In this document: positions 12,700-24,192 of the stretch, piece after piece
How the letters are laid out: each line of letters opens with the position of its first letter
Numbering within the stretch: position 1 is the stretch's first letter
NCBI GenBank assembly: GCA_029379385.1
Contig: CM055608.1
Location: forward strand, 16,738,350-16,802,349
Direction: 5' to 3'
Source: Quillaja saponaria
Lineage: Eukaryota; Streptophyta; Magnoliopsida; Fabales; Quillajaceae
Length of the DNA: 64,000 bases
Position numbers and translations under genes: made by a program
Notes under the pieces: model-generated
Databases searched by the model: none
What the model saw: the letters and a program-made list of their open reading frames with translations, nothing else
Told to the model about the DNA's origin: nothing

Positions 12700-14041
12700 T
12701 AGTGGTCCCCTTGTAACTGGCCTAAGGAAAGTGGTATTCCAGCAATTAACCAAAAGGTTATTCATTCCTTAAATTAGAAATATCAATGGATAATAGAATT
12801 CTTAAGTGTGATTCTGAGGAGAGGACTAGTCACCATTATCTGGTGAACCACTATATAAATTATGGTCTCTTTGTTTTTACTTGACTTATTACTTTCTGTT
12901 GAACTTTATATTTAAGCCAAACTCTCTTAAAGAAAATTATTTTAAATATATAAACTATTGACTCTCCTTCTAGTTTGTCTATCTAGGCCAACAAAGATGA
13001 AAATCACAATTTTCTAATCTTAAGTCAGCTGAAAATCAACTATGGATCTTTTGCCAAATCAGAAAACTCATTTTTTCATTTTTGGAAACAATCAGCCGAA
13101 ATCATTTGTATTAATTAAAGTCTTATTGACTTATTCATACAATATCATTTTGGAAGATATATCGATTGTTCATCATCTACTAAGTCAGTTCAAAATATCT
13201 TTAGTGCTAAAACTCAAAAATAGACAAAACTAGACAGGTAGGGTACTAGAAATGGGGTGTACTTTGCTTAGACTGATATACCATCTTGGACACTATATTC
13301 CTAGTCTTACGGAGAGTGACTGAGATATCATATGAAAGGACATATATGTCTGTTATTCTATCTGACAACGATCATCTTTTACGAAGAAACGACTACTTTC
13401 AAAGCTAAACCCTATATATTTGAAAAGGATCATATATGAAACAGAGATGTACATGTTATTAACTTTCAAGGTCTGAGAAAATCAATCAACTAAAGCTTAA
13501 ACTTTCAAATCCTTGATTAAATCAAGTAAACAACTTTGTATTTATGTTATTATTTGAAATCACTTCATTTCTTCTTTCCCATTAGAAAGAGAAAGTGAGA
13601 ACATAGAATTAAGTGTTAAGGCTAGTAAAATTCTGCTTGTGTTAAGTTTTGAGGAACTTGCTGCAAACAATTCTTGTTGATCCCCTTAATTTTAGCTTGT
13701 GTAAAAGGTTCTTGTTAAGTTATGCAATTCATTGGTGTAAATGTTATCGAGCTCTGCACTTCAGTGGTGTAAAGTTTTTTTCAGAGCCTTACAATTCAAT
13801 TGTTAATTAGTTCACTGAAGTCTCAACAAAATTTGAGAAGTGGATGTAGATAGGATATCTAGTGAATAACTATAAATTTGTTAAGCAATCTCTCAATTAC
13901 TTTATTTATTTTTTGCTACTAAATTATTGTTGAATTCTTATTTATTTGTTTGTGCACACTATTTTTTAAATCATAAAAATATTATTTTTTTAATCGGTCA
14001 AAATATTTACCCTATCTAGTTTGTCATTCTTGGACCTCACA

Positions 14042-14244
14042 CTTTTGATTTTCTTTATCAATTATTTTTGTTGATTTTTTTTTATTTAATGATAACTTAA
14101 CAATTAAATGATTTTTGTCATAATTCTTCAAAATTTTAATAGAAATGATATTGCAATAAGTTATTAAAAGTAATGCATTCTAATCGTAATGGAATTCTTT
14201 TTATTTATTAAGTTATAATTATTTTTTTAATTCTTATAAATATA
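14042..14244. other. AT-rich spacer
   Basis: Nothing recognisable lies between the probable Sirevirus LTR end and the Helitron-like fragment. Confidence 0.5.
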
Positions 14245-14657
14245 TCTATCTATCTATATTAATTTTTATTATTCTAAATGTTATAACACCTTTATCGCGT
14301 TCTCTAGTTTTAACTATTTTTTTATCATAAATTTTCCTATTATACCCTATATTTATAATTTCTTACTATTTTGATTTACCAGGTATTTTTGTCAATTTAA
14401 TATATTTGAGAAAGAAAACTTATTTAAAAAATAAAAAAATTTCCACGAACTTTTTAATTCTTATCAAATAAATACTCACATCTAACCACAACAAATTAAA
14501 AGATTTTAAAATTAACCAATTGGAAACTCATATGCATTTGTAATAATTCTTTCAAACAGTTACTTTCTAAACAAAACAACTGATATCTAATTACCTCAAA
14601 ATTTCAACAAAAACAACAAAAAAACTTTGTGCTTATAAGCGCGTGTGATGAGACTAG
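14245..14657 (+). mobile_element. Helitron-like non-autonomous fragment
   Basis: The 5' side starts TCTATCTATCTATATTAATTT after an A. The 3' side has a short palindromic hairpin (GTGCTTATAAGCGC, about 14629-14642), then about 11 bases, then CTAG followed by T. An A|T insertion site, a TC start, and a 3' hairpin shortly before CTRR are the known Helitron terminal features. There are no Rep/helicase sequences, so if real it is a 413-bp non-autonomous copy. The signals are short and could arise by chance in AT-rich DNA. Confidence 0.4.
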
Positions 14658-15069
14658 TACTATATATTTTACAATTTTTTTTAGCTCAATTGATTTTTCT
14701 TCTCTATCTCTATAATGTCATTGACTCCAATCAATAATCATTGGACTTCAAAGTTCAATTGACATCAATAAGTAAACATAAAAAGTAAAAAACTTATTCT
14801 ACTATACATTATGTAACAAAATGACTAGTAGAAAAAAGAAACAAATTTGTTTACAACATTTTCTATTAAGGCCATTAACTTTCTTATTTCTTGTTCTCTT
14901 TTTTCTTCAATTCATATTTTTTGTTGCTCAAACGACATCTATTATCATTAAAGTATCAATTTTTTGTCAATTTTGTCCCAAAAATATATTATGGTTAAAC
15001 TTCATTCCATAACTTTCAAAATGTTTATGATCTTTTCCCCAGCCTAACACTTCGCAATTTGGATAAAAT
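14658..15069. other. AT-rich spacer without recognised feature
   Basis: The small open frames here have biased, hydrophobic composition and match nothing I recognise. Confidence 0.5.
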
Positions 15070-17105
15070 TTGTTGATGTGGTTAAAGAAACTTTACAAGA
15101 ATTTCGGCAAGCTTCAAGTTAAATGGTTAGGTTGGATAAGACATGTTTCTTTTGCTCTTCATGGGTCAAAGGCAGTACAAGGCAAGCAATTGAGCATATT
15201 TCAGGATTCAAGTCTACCAATGATCTTGGAAAGTACCTTGGTGTGCCTTAATCCATTAGGTGGGGGGGGGGGGGGGGGGGGACGTGACCAAAAGGCATTT
15301 TAAGTACTTTGTAAATAAGGTGAAAAGTCATCTTTTAGGATGAAAAATTAAATGCTTGTTTATGGCAGATAGAATCATTCTTGTGCAATCGGTTATCTAA
15401 ACCATCCCTTTGTATTCTATGCAATCTTCTTGTATTCCTGTGGGAGTTTGTGATGAAGTTGATAAGTTGATTCTTAAATTCCTTTGGGGTGAACTGGATG
15501 GTGAGAGAAAAATTCATACTGTTAACTGGAATACCATTACCCAGAACAAGAGGTATGATGGTCTTAGATTGAAGAATATCAAGCTTATGAATTCAACCTT
15601 TCTTATATAAATAGCTTAGGGTTTTTTAACAGAGGAAGATAACCTCTAGGTTCATATATTGAAGGCTAAATACTTACAAGATGTAAACATCATGCAACCT
15701 CAATCTTCAAAGGCCACAGACAACCAACTTTGAAAATCTCTTTGTGCAATTTGGCCATATGTTTTTTATGGGATAAGGTGGATTATAGGAGATGGTCTTA
15801 CCATAATCTTTTGGGTTGATGAATGGGTTCCAAATACGGGCCCACTTTTGTCTTAAGCCCAGAATGGATATTGATGCACGGGATTTAGGGGTTAAAGTTG
15901 CGTACTTCACTACCCCAAGTGGAGACTAGGACCATAACAAGCTAAGATCGGTGCTTCTGTTGAACATATATGGTAGTATTCGTGCACTTCTGCTGAACAT
16001 ATATGGTAGTATTTGGTGCTTTTGTCGAATGGTGCCTTTTTAGTTAGCTTTGCCTGTGAACTCTTAGCAGGTGCTACTGACAACGATGAACCCATCCTTT
16101 GGAAGCTGATTTGGAAGTGGCACAGTCCAGAATGTATTAAAACCTTTTTGTTGCTAATGATGCACAATGGTTTGGTTACAAATTTTGTACGTGCACTTCG
16201 TTCCATTAATGCTGATTCTTTGCATGGGTGGGACTGTAAGCAATATGCTAAAACCTCTATTCATATTTTAAGGGATTGTACAAGATCTCGAGACATATGA
16301 AGGGCTATGATGAGAGGGATTCATGACCCTATGTTCTTCACGGCCCCATTTGAGGACTGGGTGGTTCATAATATTCAAGGTTATAGGGATTGACTTGTTT
16401 TGTTTTGTATTTCCTATTGGTTCTTTTGAAAGTGGAGGAATATGTGCATCTTTCAAGAAGGTTTCAAGTGGCCCAATTCTCATGAAATGGTGATTCTCCA
16501 ATTTTGGTGTGAAGTAAAGTATATTGATGATACATCTTAGTTCCACAAGCCTACCAAGCAAGTCTCAGATATTTAGGTGAAATGGGATGCACCACCTATA
16601 GACTAGGTTAAGCTCAACATTGATTGGACATCGAGAGGAAACCCAGGACTAGCAAGTGCGGCAGAGGTGATTAGGAATAGTTAGGGAGGTTGGGAATATG
16701 GTTTTGAAAATGAAATTGGATGGTTCTATTTCGTGAGAGCTGAGTTATGGGCTCTGAGGCTAAGGCTCTTATCTGCTTGGGAAAAAGGATTTTAGAAACT
16801 AGGAGGTGGATGCTCAAGTTGTCTTGAACCTAGTTGAGTTGGAAGTTTGTGACCTCAATGTTCATAAACCTTTAATTATGACATTGGGCATTTGCTTAAT
16901 TTCGACGTGAAAGTTCAATAACTTATATTCATAGGAAAGTTAATAGAGTGGCTAACTACTTGGCAACCCTAACCTTAGATGGTGTTGATAATAAGTTCAA
17001 GTGGTTGCAAGTTCCTCCCTCACTTAATCTTATCTTGGAAGATGATAATGTAGGATTGTTGCTTCTAGTTTATAGTTTGTTTCATTTTTCTCTTCAATAA
17101 TAATA
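15070..17105 (+). pseudogene. LINE (L1-type) reverse transcriptase / RNase H remnant
   Basis: This is a 5'-truncated plant non-LTR retrotransposon broken by stops and shifts. Segments in order are: the RT thumb side (DKTCFFCSSWV, then ISGFKSTNDLGKYLGVP, at about 15140-15250); YSMQSSCIPVGVCDEVDKL and KFLWGELDGERKIHTVNWN (15415-15530); GIRWIIGDG (about 15770-15795); a zf-RVT region (WKLIWKWHSPECIKTF and SIHILRDCTRSRDI, 16100-16300); and an RNase H-like domain (VKLNIDWTSRGNPGLASA, about 16606-16660, and NRVANYLATL, about 16945-16975). A 20-base G run sits where the usual RT sequence would continue after LGVPL. The 3' end is followed by AATAATAATAATAAAAAA (17095-17112), the expected A-rich LINE tail. 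It encodes nothing functional. Confidence 0.88.
15262..15281 (+). repeat. Homopolymer (G)20
   Basis: Twenty G bases in a row within the LINE remnant. This is either a true mononucleotide expansion or an assembly artefact. Confidence 0.9.
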
Positions 17106-17778
17106 ATAAAAAATTTTAAATTAAATTAATAATGAATTTAACAAAATATGATACTTTTTGGATAAAATTGATAAAAAAAAATGATACTTTCAAAGTAATT
17201 ATTTTAAATATTTTTTCCCAACTCATTGTATGTGTACCACTAAATATAATAGTTGAAATCAAATTTGTAATTTGTATTTAAGTTTTAATGGTGTAAGGAT
17301 ATGAAAGATGTTGCAAATATTTGGTGCAAATACACTTTTTATTATATTTATTTATTTATCAAACTGTCACTCAATTTCTAATATTCCTTTTACTAAATTA
17401 ATCACATTCGCCCTATAATTAAATTTAGTTTGCAAATAGCTCAAATCATTTAAATTCATAGTTAACATTAACAATCCACCATTGAAAAAGACCAAACTAA
17501 CCAAACATATTGTTAGATTATTATTGATGGTCCATTTTGCATTCCTTTTTCAAGTTAGAGAAAAGAGAAACATATAGTTAGTGCAACTGTTTAACAATAT
17601 CAAATCAAAGAAACTATTTGGTTGAGATAAAAGTAACTAAGTGATATTACCATATTCATCTCAGTCAATCTTTGCATAACATGTTGCACATTATAAAGGC
17701 AACTAACACATTGATTACTTTGACATGTGAAACATTTTCATTAGGCATACCCTACTATATAAAATATAGCACAAGTTC
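17106..17778. other. AT-rich intergenic DNA
   Basis: No gene, tRNA or clear repeat is seen between the LINE tail and LTR copy B. Confidence 0.5.
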
Positions 17779-20700
17779 TATCACACCCCTCACGAAAGCA
17801 TGACTGGCTAGAGGAATGGTAACCAAATCTCCGTAACCCTGACTCCAAAACAAAGAAACAACTATGACTCTTGACCGACCAATAAATAAAACTAAAAATT
17901 GATAAAACCGAAGTTAATGATAAAAGTTTGTTGACTAAAACAAATCACAACTTATTGAAAATTTATGCAGAGATTCTCTGCAATATGGAACATGCCTTAA
18001 AATACAAACCTATAAACTCTTGTTCTTACATGACAACAACACAAAGCCAACAAGGAGCTCCGCTTCATCCACATTATAAACAAGACAAATACTAGACTAT
18101 TATATCATATAAAATTAGACACCCCACAGTTTTAATATGACTGTAAACTTTCATCATTGACTTCAAGTATGAGATTTCGAATAATACTTTGTCGTCAAAT
18201 CCTCAGCAAATCCTATATTAGTGGTTAACTTCCTTTAATGTCCTATTACTAAAAAAAATATTCACATAAGAGGGGTGAGTCCTACAGACTCCTTGAGTGA
18301 AAAACGTACCCAAAGGGTACTAGTATCACTCAAAGCACATATGTCATTATTTAATTTCAAGTAACAGTATTCATATCTTAAATTAATAGCACACTCACGT
18401 AATTGTAAGTCTTATAAAGCTACGATTCACATGTTTCACAACATATATATATCAAGCCATATATCGAAAGTTCACAATTTTAAGCAACGTAATTAGAAAA
18501 TACAAGCAAACAAAGGGTCAATAAGTAACCCAGCCCCGCACAACAGTATCACTCCCCATAGGGCATTTACGCACCCGCACAATAGATTAATCTCCGTACA
18601 TGATCCATCCCACTAGGGCTGGGCACTCAAATTAAAAAAAAAAAAAATTCTCTGAACTAGAATATCTCATAATTTCAAATCAAAATATCCTAGGTGCACC
18701 TAAATTTCAATTTAGGAGATAAAAATAATTTCTTTGAAAAATCTCATTTTGTTGGCCTTTATCAACCACAACCAATATCAAACAAACATAATTCAAATAA
18801 ATCACTGAAATACTGCACTTGCTTATTTTTCATATATCATATCTATTCAAATACACATATAATTACACCTAATAATCTAGCCCTAAAAGGTAACAGTTAA
18901 CCACTCATCAGTTTACAAATCTTGTTCGTCACTTTTTCTTGCGCTCACGTATATTATCAAGCCCACAGAAGGGGTCCGAACTGAAATTCATAATTCTAAA
19001 AAATACTCAGTTCATAAACGTTATTGTTATAATCTTTTAATTACTAAGCTTACATATATCAACTTATATAGGTTTTTTTATGAAAGTTATCTATTAAGCC
19101 ATTACATGTCAAGTAGTATAAATTGTACTTATGTGGTAAAGTTGATAATGAAGAGACATTTTAAATATCTTGACAATGCATAGGGTAGAACGAAACTATT
19201 AGAAAAGATAGAAAAACACTAGTAAGTTAAAGATGTTAAAACTGTCCAAACTTAGGGTTTGAACTAGTGTTCACTCTAATAGTCATATCTTTCCCTAAAA
19301 AATTCCAAATCCAATCTTGTAAAATTTATTAAATACTAGACACTTATAGATTTATAATGGTATATCATTTGTAATTTTTAGATTTGTATATTAATATAGT
19401 TTATTTTTTGAAATTGCATCAAATTCTGCAAAACGCGAGATTTTGGTAGCTTTGACCTTACCTTAATTAATTAAACATAAGTTTGTCTAGGAAAAAGGAA
19501 ATCCAATTCCATTTATTGGATTTATTAATAAACATAAGTATATCTCTCTATATAGGTATCATATGTATTATTTGGATGTGTATATTAATAAAATTAATTA
19601 TTTAAAGTTTAATTTTATTTTTTTTGGACATTTTCACAACCCCCTTGGATATATGTTTATTTTTACTTATATACTTAACCAAATTTAATAAATCAAGTCT
19701 AAACATTATCTTCATAATGTTAACTACCTTTGTTATTTAGAAAATTCTCTTAAAATCAGCCTTCAGCTTATTTAATTCTTCATATGAACAAAAACATGAC
19801 ACTACCCAAATTTCTAGTTACCAACCTGTAATTCCGATGCTTATACAATTTTCATACTTGGGAAATAAATTACAAAACTTTTCATTATAATTTTTCAAAA
19901 TGTTAGGAAAAACTTTCATTTAGAGGTCCTAAACTAATTCCATCCGCAACCCGAATGAAGTCTCCCGGATTGATTGAGATTCATTAAAAATCATGCATGA
20001 CCTAGCTGTAATTCAACAACTCTACCAACAGATATACTTAGAACTAGGTTACCAAATTTTATAGAAAACATCCCAAGACCCTAAACTACACTTTCTCTTT
20101 TGAAATATTAATTTAATTTAGCCCTAAAAACACCTGAAATATAAGATTTTTTTAACCCACGAAATCTGGCCTTGCATCCCCTCAAACACCTCTTAATTCT
20201 TATTTTTCAACACTTTTATTCTAAGAAACTAGTTATTATATTTTCCATCAAAAGCTTAGACTAAACCTTCTAATATCACCATATTTCAAATTCCAACTCT
20301 TAGTCATGTCTTTAACCTTTCTTCATTGATTTAATTTTCATCCTTTCAAACCATATATTATCATCCTCACTATTTATTTTAATAAGAAACCTACATACAT
20401 CAACCTTTATGCATATATTAACATTTGATTTCTCCTAAGCATCTTGTCAACCACCTAATATGCATGTTTTAGTCTACTTTATATATATTCCCCAATACTA
20501 TCAACATACTCTTATTAATCCTTAACTTGCTCAAAATTTTAATTAAACTAACTATTTAACATCAACATATCCTACTTTCAAAGCTTTCACTTCCCATAAA
20601 CATGTAACTATTTCACATGTTCTTTGTTCCAACTTTTGTTCAGAATTTTTTACATCTCCACTCTTAATCCATCAAGATATATTAAAGAACAAGGTAAGAG

Positions 20701-21383
20701 TCTATAAGATTACCACCAAATAAGCCAAATAGCTGCCTCCTCCTTTGATGGGCGAAAGAATGATCTCTTGCTATCCAATTATAGCCACTAACACTTCATC
20801 AATTTGCCCCCTTCTAACGACAATGCCACCCTTAACAAACTCAGCCAATAAAACTAGAATAGGACATGGTTAGTTGTTGCCATATCCAGTCTTATTCCTT
20901 ACACACAAACATGGTAGATTTACTAAAGAGAGTGGACGAAATTCCAAGCAGCTGACTAAAGCAAGGCTGCCGTTGGTAAGGGCTACTACCAGCAGCTAGA
21001 GTTGGTGCCAAAACAAGGGAAACCATTGGCTACCATGGCTGTAACAAATGCAGCTTTAAAGTTTGAGGAGAGTAAGGACTAGGGAAGAGACTTTGGATGC
21101 AAAGATTGACAAGAACATGGCAACTCCCAAGAGAACCTCATGGCAAATTAGAAAAAAAAAGAACAAGGGAGGTTTGACGAAATAAAAGAGGAGGCAAGCT
21201 AAAGGCGGTGGAGTGAAACTTCTCCACTCTTCGGTCAACAAGAAAAATAAAGCAAGGATGAGAGAGAAAGAAAAAATCTATCAAGTCAATGGTCAAAAAA
21301 TTGAATTTTATGGTGTAAATAATTCCTAAAATTCTACTTGTATATATACACACACATATATACATATACATATACATATACAT

Positions 21384-21421
<38 letters not shown>

Positions 21422-21619
21422 TCCATTAATTTTTTTTTTCTTTGGACATACTATATTTCATACCTAACTAAAATTGTACATAGGACAAAGTCTAAAAAGA
21501 TTAAAGTCGAAGTCAATTAAATTCCTAGTGTATATGCAATGAAATATTCATTATTGTTGCACCAATATACAAACATTACATGAAAAATTCGTCAAAACGA
21601 ATTATTAATATATTGGGTA
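17779..21619 (-). mobile_element. LTR family 'TGTCACACC', copy B (longest copy)
   Basis: The left edge TATCACACCCCTCACG is a mutated TGTCACACC. The palindrome is at 18306-18320 and the conserved block at about 18517-18632. From 17779 to 20290 it is the inverted counterpart of copy A. The right edge is placed at ATATTGGGTA (21619) because copies C and D have similar ends there (CATCGGGCA and ATATTGGGTA). No matching target duplication is visible. It encodes no protein. It contains a long AC/TA microsatellite (21341-21420). Confidence 0.6.
21341..21420. repeat. Compound (AC)n/(TA)n microsatellite
   Basis: TATATACACACACAT, CATATACATATACATA, CACACACACACA and a long TATA run follow one another. 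Open frames across it on both strands are artefacts of the repeat. Confidence 0.95.
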
Positions 21620-22199
21620 ATGAAATACTAACGTATCGAATTATATCATGTTCAATTATATTATTATTTATTTTATAATGAAAATTTACATGTTACGTAT
21701 AAAACTCAATTTTACGTTATTAAATTATAAGGGTTATAACAAGTTCCAAAAAGATAACTTTCACCTTCCTAAACTCCCTTCAAACATCAGTCATTCTCTC
21801 CGCTATAGCACTGATTTTAGCATTGGAATGTTTTTGAAAATTTTTGGTCACCTAATTTAATGTTTTACGAGTATTTATATGTTAGGAGTTGACTGTCTGG
21901 TCTATTACGTTAGTTTGATTATATTACTTTCTTCACCATGTGAACTTGTTCAGTTCAACACTTAACACCGAGAATTAGAAGTTTGAGTTGAAAAATTGCA
22001 GTTTAATGTGGGTTGGATGATTTGTATATTTGATTGTAGTGTTTAATTAAGTAAAAAAGTAGTAAATATTGTAAATTAAATTACAATTTGACTTGGGAAC
22101 AATTGAACATAATTATTATAAAAGTTACTGGGCGAAATTCACAAAATTAATAAAATATTGATACTTTTAACAACAGTGATGTCATTTTGCCTTTATTTT
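21620..22199. other. AT-rich region upstream of the methyltransferase leader
   Basis: No coding feature is seen. Its 3' half may contain the promoter of the gene at 24969, but no convincing TATA box or other element can be singled out. Confidence 0.4.
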
Positions 22200-22416
22200 T
22201 TTCCACTACCTCTCTGATTCGAAGACTCGATTCCACCAAATCCCTAAAACTCAAATTCTATTTTCCCTCTTCTTGCTGAGTTCTCTCTAGCAGACTCGTT
22301 CTTCTTCTTCCTGAACTCTCTCTCAATCTATCTCTTCCTTCATCCCTATGTTGATAGCGCCTGAGCCGGTGAAGAAGGAAATGGAAAAGTTGAAGTAGCT
22401 GTTTATGGTGTTGGAG
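22200..22416 (+). other. Putative non-coding first exon (5' leader) of the METTL13-like gene
   Basis: A CT-rich tract (CTCTCTCTAGCAG, TTCTTCTTCTTCC, CTCTCTCTCAATCTATCTC), typical of plant 5' leaders, ends at TTGGAG followed by GTACGC at 22417, a good splice donor. A matching acceptor TTATATTTAG ends at 24937, 31 bases before the METTL13 ATG. A 16-codon upstream ORF (22348-22398, starting MLIAPEPVKKEME) lies inside it. The link to the downstream gene is inferred; no transcript evidence is available to me. Confidence 0.35.
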
Positions 22417-23242
22417 GTACGCTATCCTTTTTTTTATTGTTCCTGGGAATGAAAGAAGCAACTGCAGCTAGGTATGCCCGACCTTGTTATTTGTTTCTTT
22501 TGCTGTAAAGTTTTGCTTCCTCTCCCGCATCCTCCTTTCTCGCTCTCTCTATATGACATATACAATTTTTTAAGTATTTTCATACAGTAATATTGGAGAC
22601 ATTTTTGTTTTACAGTTGCTGGCTATTCTATCTGTTTAAACTTTGGTGTTGACTAAAACATGTCCTATTTGTCCACTTATCTATTGAATAGTCCAGGGTT
22701 CAAGTCGATGCCTAAATTTATATGTCTACCACTCCCCAAGAAATTGTATATGTGTTTATCCAGTGATGGTTTGCGTTAATTGGATAACTGTTGCTTATCA
22801 AAATTATAGAAGGCTATGAAATTGACAATGGAATGAGCAACGAACCTAAGCTGTATATGGAATAATTGTACAATTGATGTTTACACCATGTCGAGTATAT
22901 ATTGTTTATTATGTGCATTTTTTGTCTTTGCTTAAAGGTTATGTAGGTATTAGTATTAAACAATTCGAACTTGGTCCCTTTACAGCTTTTGATGACTTGT
23001 TGGCATTTTGGCAAAATGACAAGTTGCTTATACTAGATTTGGATTATCATGTGGCTTTATTCATTTCTAAGGAGACAAGATACCTTGATTGATATGCTCT
23101 TGATAATGGTCTACTCCCTTTGGAACCTTGATATACATGTAATTTTTAATCGTGATTTGTGGGTGTACTTGAAATTTTACTACAGGACCAAGAGAATTAC
23201 AAGTTTCAGTTCACCCATTATTTAATAAGTTTTGTGCAACAA

Positions 23243-23376
23243 AAAAAACTGTTTGTTTTTGGGAACTCCTTTGCTGACCCTGGCAACGTAAAGAAAGCCA
23301 TTGGTATCTCTTGGAAACACCCATTTTCCTGGCAAAACTGCTGGTCTTTTTTCCGTCGTGTCTTCACCGACCACAT
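23243..23376 (+). pseudogene. GDSL esterase/lipase pseudo-exon fragment
   Basis: The plus strand reads KLFVFGNSFADPGNVKKAI then GISWKHP. The first part is the catalytic-serine block I of plant GDSL lipases (usually LFVFGDSYADTGN), here with the block's Asp changed to Asn. Shortly after SWKHP the expected FPGK-x-AG-x-FS run is in another frame, and RRVFTDHIG returns to the first frame, so a small deletion and frameshifts are present. A GT follows TDHI, where this family usually has its first intron. No later exon was found nearby. This is a lone dead first-exon fragment inside the probable leader intron of the METTL13-like gene. Confidence 0.7.
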
Positions 23377-23735
23377 TGGTAAAACTAAATTCTCTCCCTC
23401 TCTCTGTTTTTCTTTGTTCAAGTTATCTTTAGCCAGCTTTCTTAGTAGACAAACAAAACTATGAATTTGGTTCTGCTTTTGGTTTAGTGATTTATTTTTA
23501 TGTAATATAAATTTATAGAAGTGTAATTAGTGTTGGGATTGTTGTCTCTGCTGGCTTGTTCATCCTTTTGCCTGTAAAATGTTTGCATTATTGGGTCTAA
23601 CTCTGATTCTCTTTTTTCTGCTTTAGGATCACTACATATATTTGTTACTTTCTCATGTGACATGTAACTTTGGACATTTCTCTCCATTGTATTTAATCAT
23701 TTGTTTCAGTTCTCATCTAGTTTCTAGTACTACAC

Positions 23736-24192
23736 TGTTACCAGAGATTGCTACCTGGGAAGCGATCCTCGAATTGGAACGTTCGATCTAAAACGGGAAT
23801 CACTGTTGATTTGGTGCAACACTTTTAGTGTTCCGGTCATTCCGATCATAAATTGAGAGAATGCACTTGCAGTAGAAGAGAAATAAAAAACATCAATCGA
23901 CAAAAAAAAAAAAAAAAAAAAAAACCCTTATTTGGACTATTGAAAAAATTAGATAAATGTAAAATTTGCAGGAGATATACAAAATTTTAGTTGGCATGTT
24001 TAAATAATATATATATATATATATAAAATTATCACGATCTTGAAAAATGTTTCTTGTTTTGGGTTAACGTATTTCATTAACACTATTCGATCTAAAGAAG
24101 ACTACTCCTATCGTATCACGTTACGAGGTAAATAGCGTTCCACGTTCCAGTTCCTATTCTGCATATCGCATCGATCCGCATACCTGGTAACA
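23736..24192. mobile_element. MITE-like element with TGTTACCAG terminal inverted repeats
   Basis: It starts TGTTACCAGAGATTGCTACC and ends CTGGTAACA. The inner parts are loosely complementary (GAATTGGAACGTTCGATCT versus a complement containing GAACTGGAACGTGG). Flanks TAGTACTACA and AACTACTACA agree at 8 of 10 bases, which would fit a 9-10 bp Mutator-type target duplication. It contains a 25-A run (23902-23926) and a TA repeat near 24008. There is no transposase. Confidence 0.5.

Larger units (their letters stand above)
8771..14041 (+). mobile_element. Probable 3' LTR of the Sirevirus-like Copia element, split by a younger LTR
   Basis: The left edge TGGTTTGATTTTGATGATAA resembles the usual start of plant sirevirus LTRs and follows a purine-rich stretch (GAGAAAATGGAGAAAA, 8740-8755), a plausible polypurine tract. 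The right edge GTCATTCTTGGACCTCACA resembles the usual end. In between is LTR-like sequence with short GTGGTCTTCC/GTGGTCCC motifs, resuming after copy C (10438-12699). Without copy C the LTR would be about 3 kb. There is no second intact LTR to compare, so the borders are inferred. Irregular, similar units (ATCTATTGAAGT-type) at 9373, 9409 and 9455 lie inside it. Confidence 0.45.

Noticed and set aside
21138..21520. Frames with repeated Tyr/Thr and Met/Tyr across 21338-21420 on both strands
   Set aside because: They are translations of the AC/TA microsatellite in LTR copy B.
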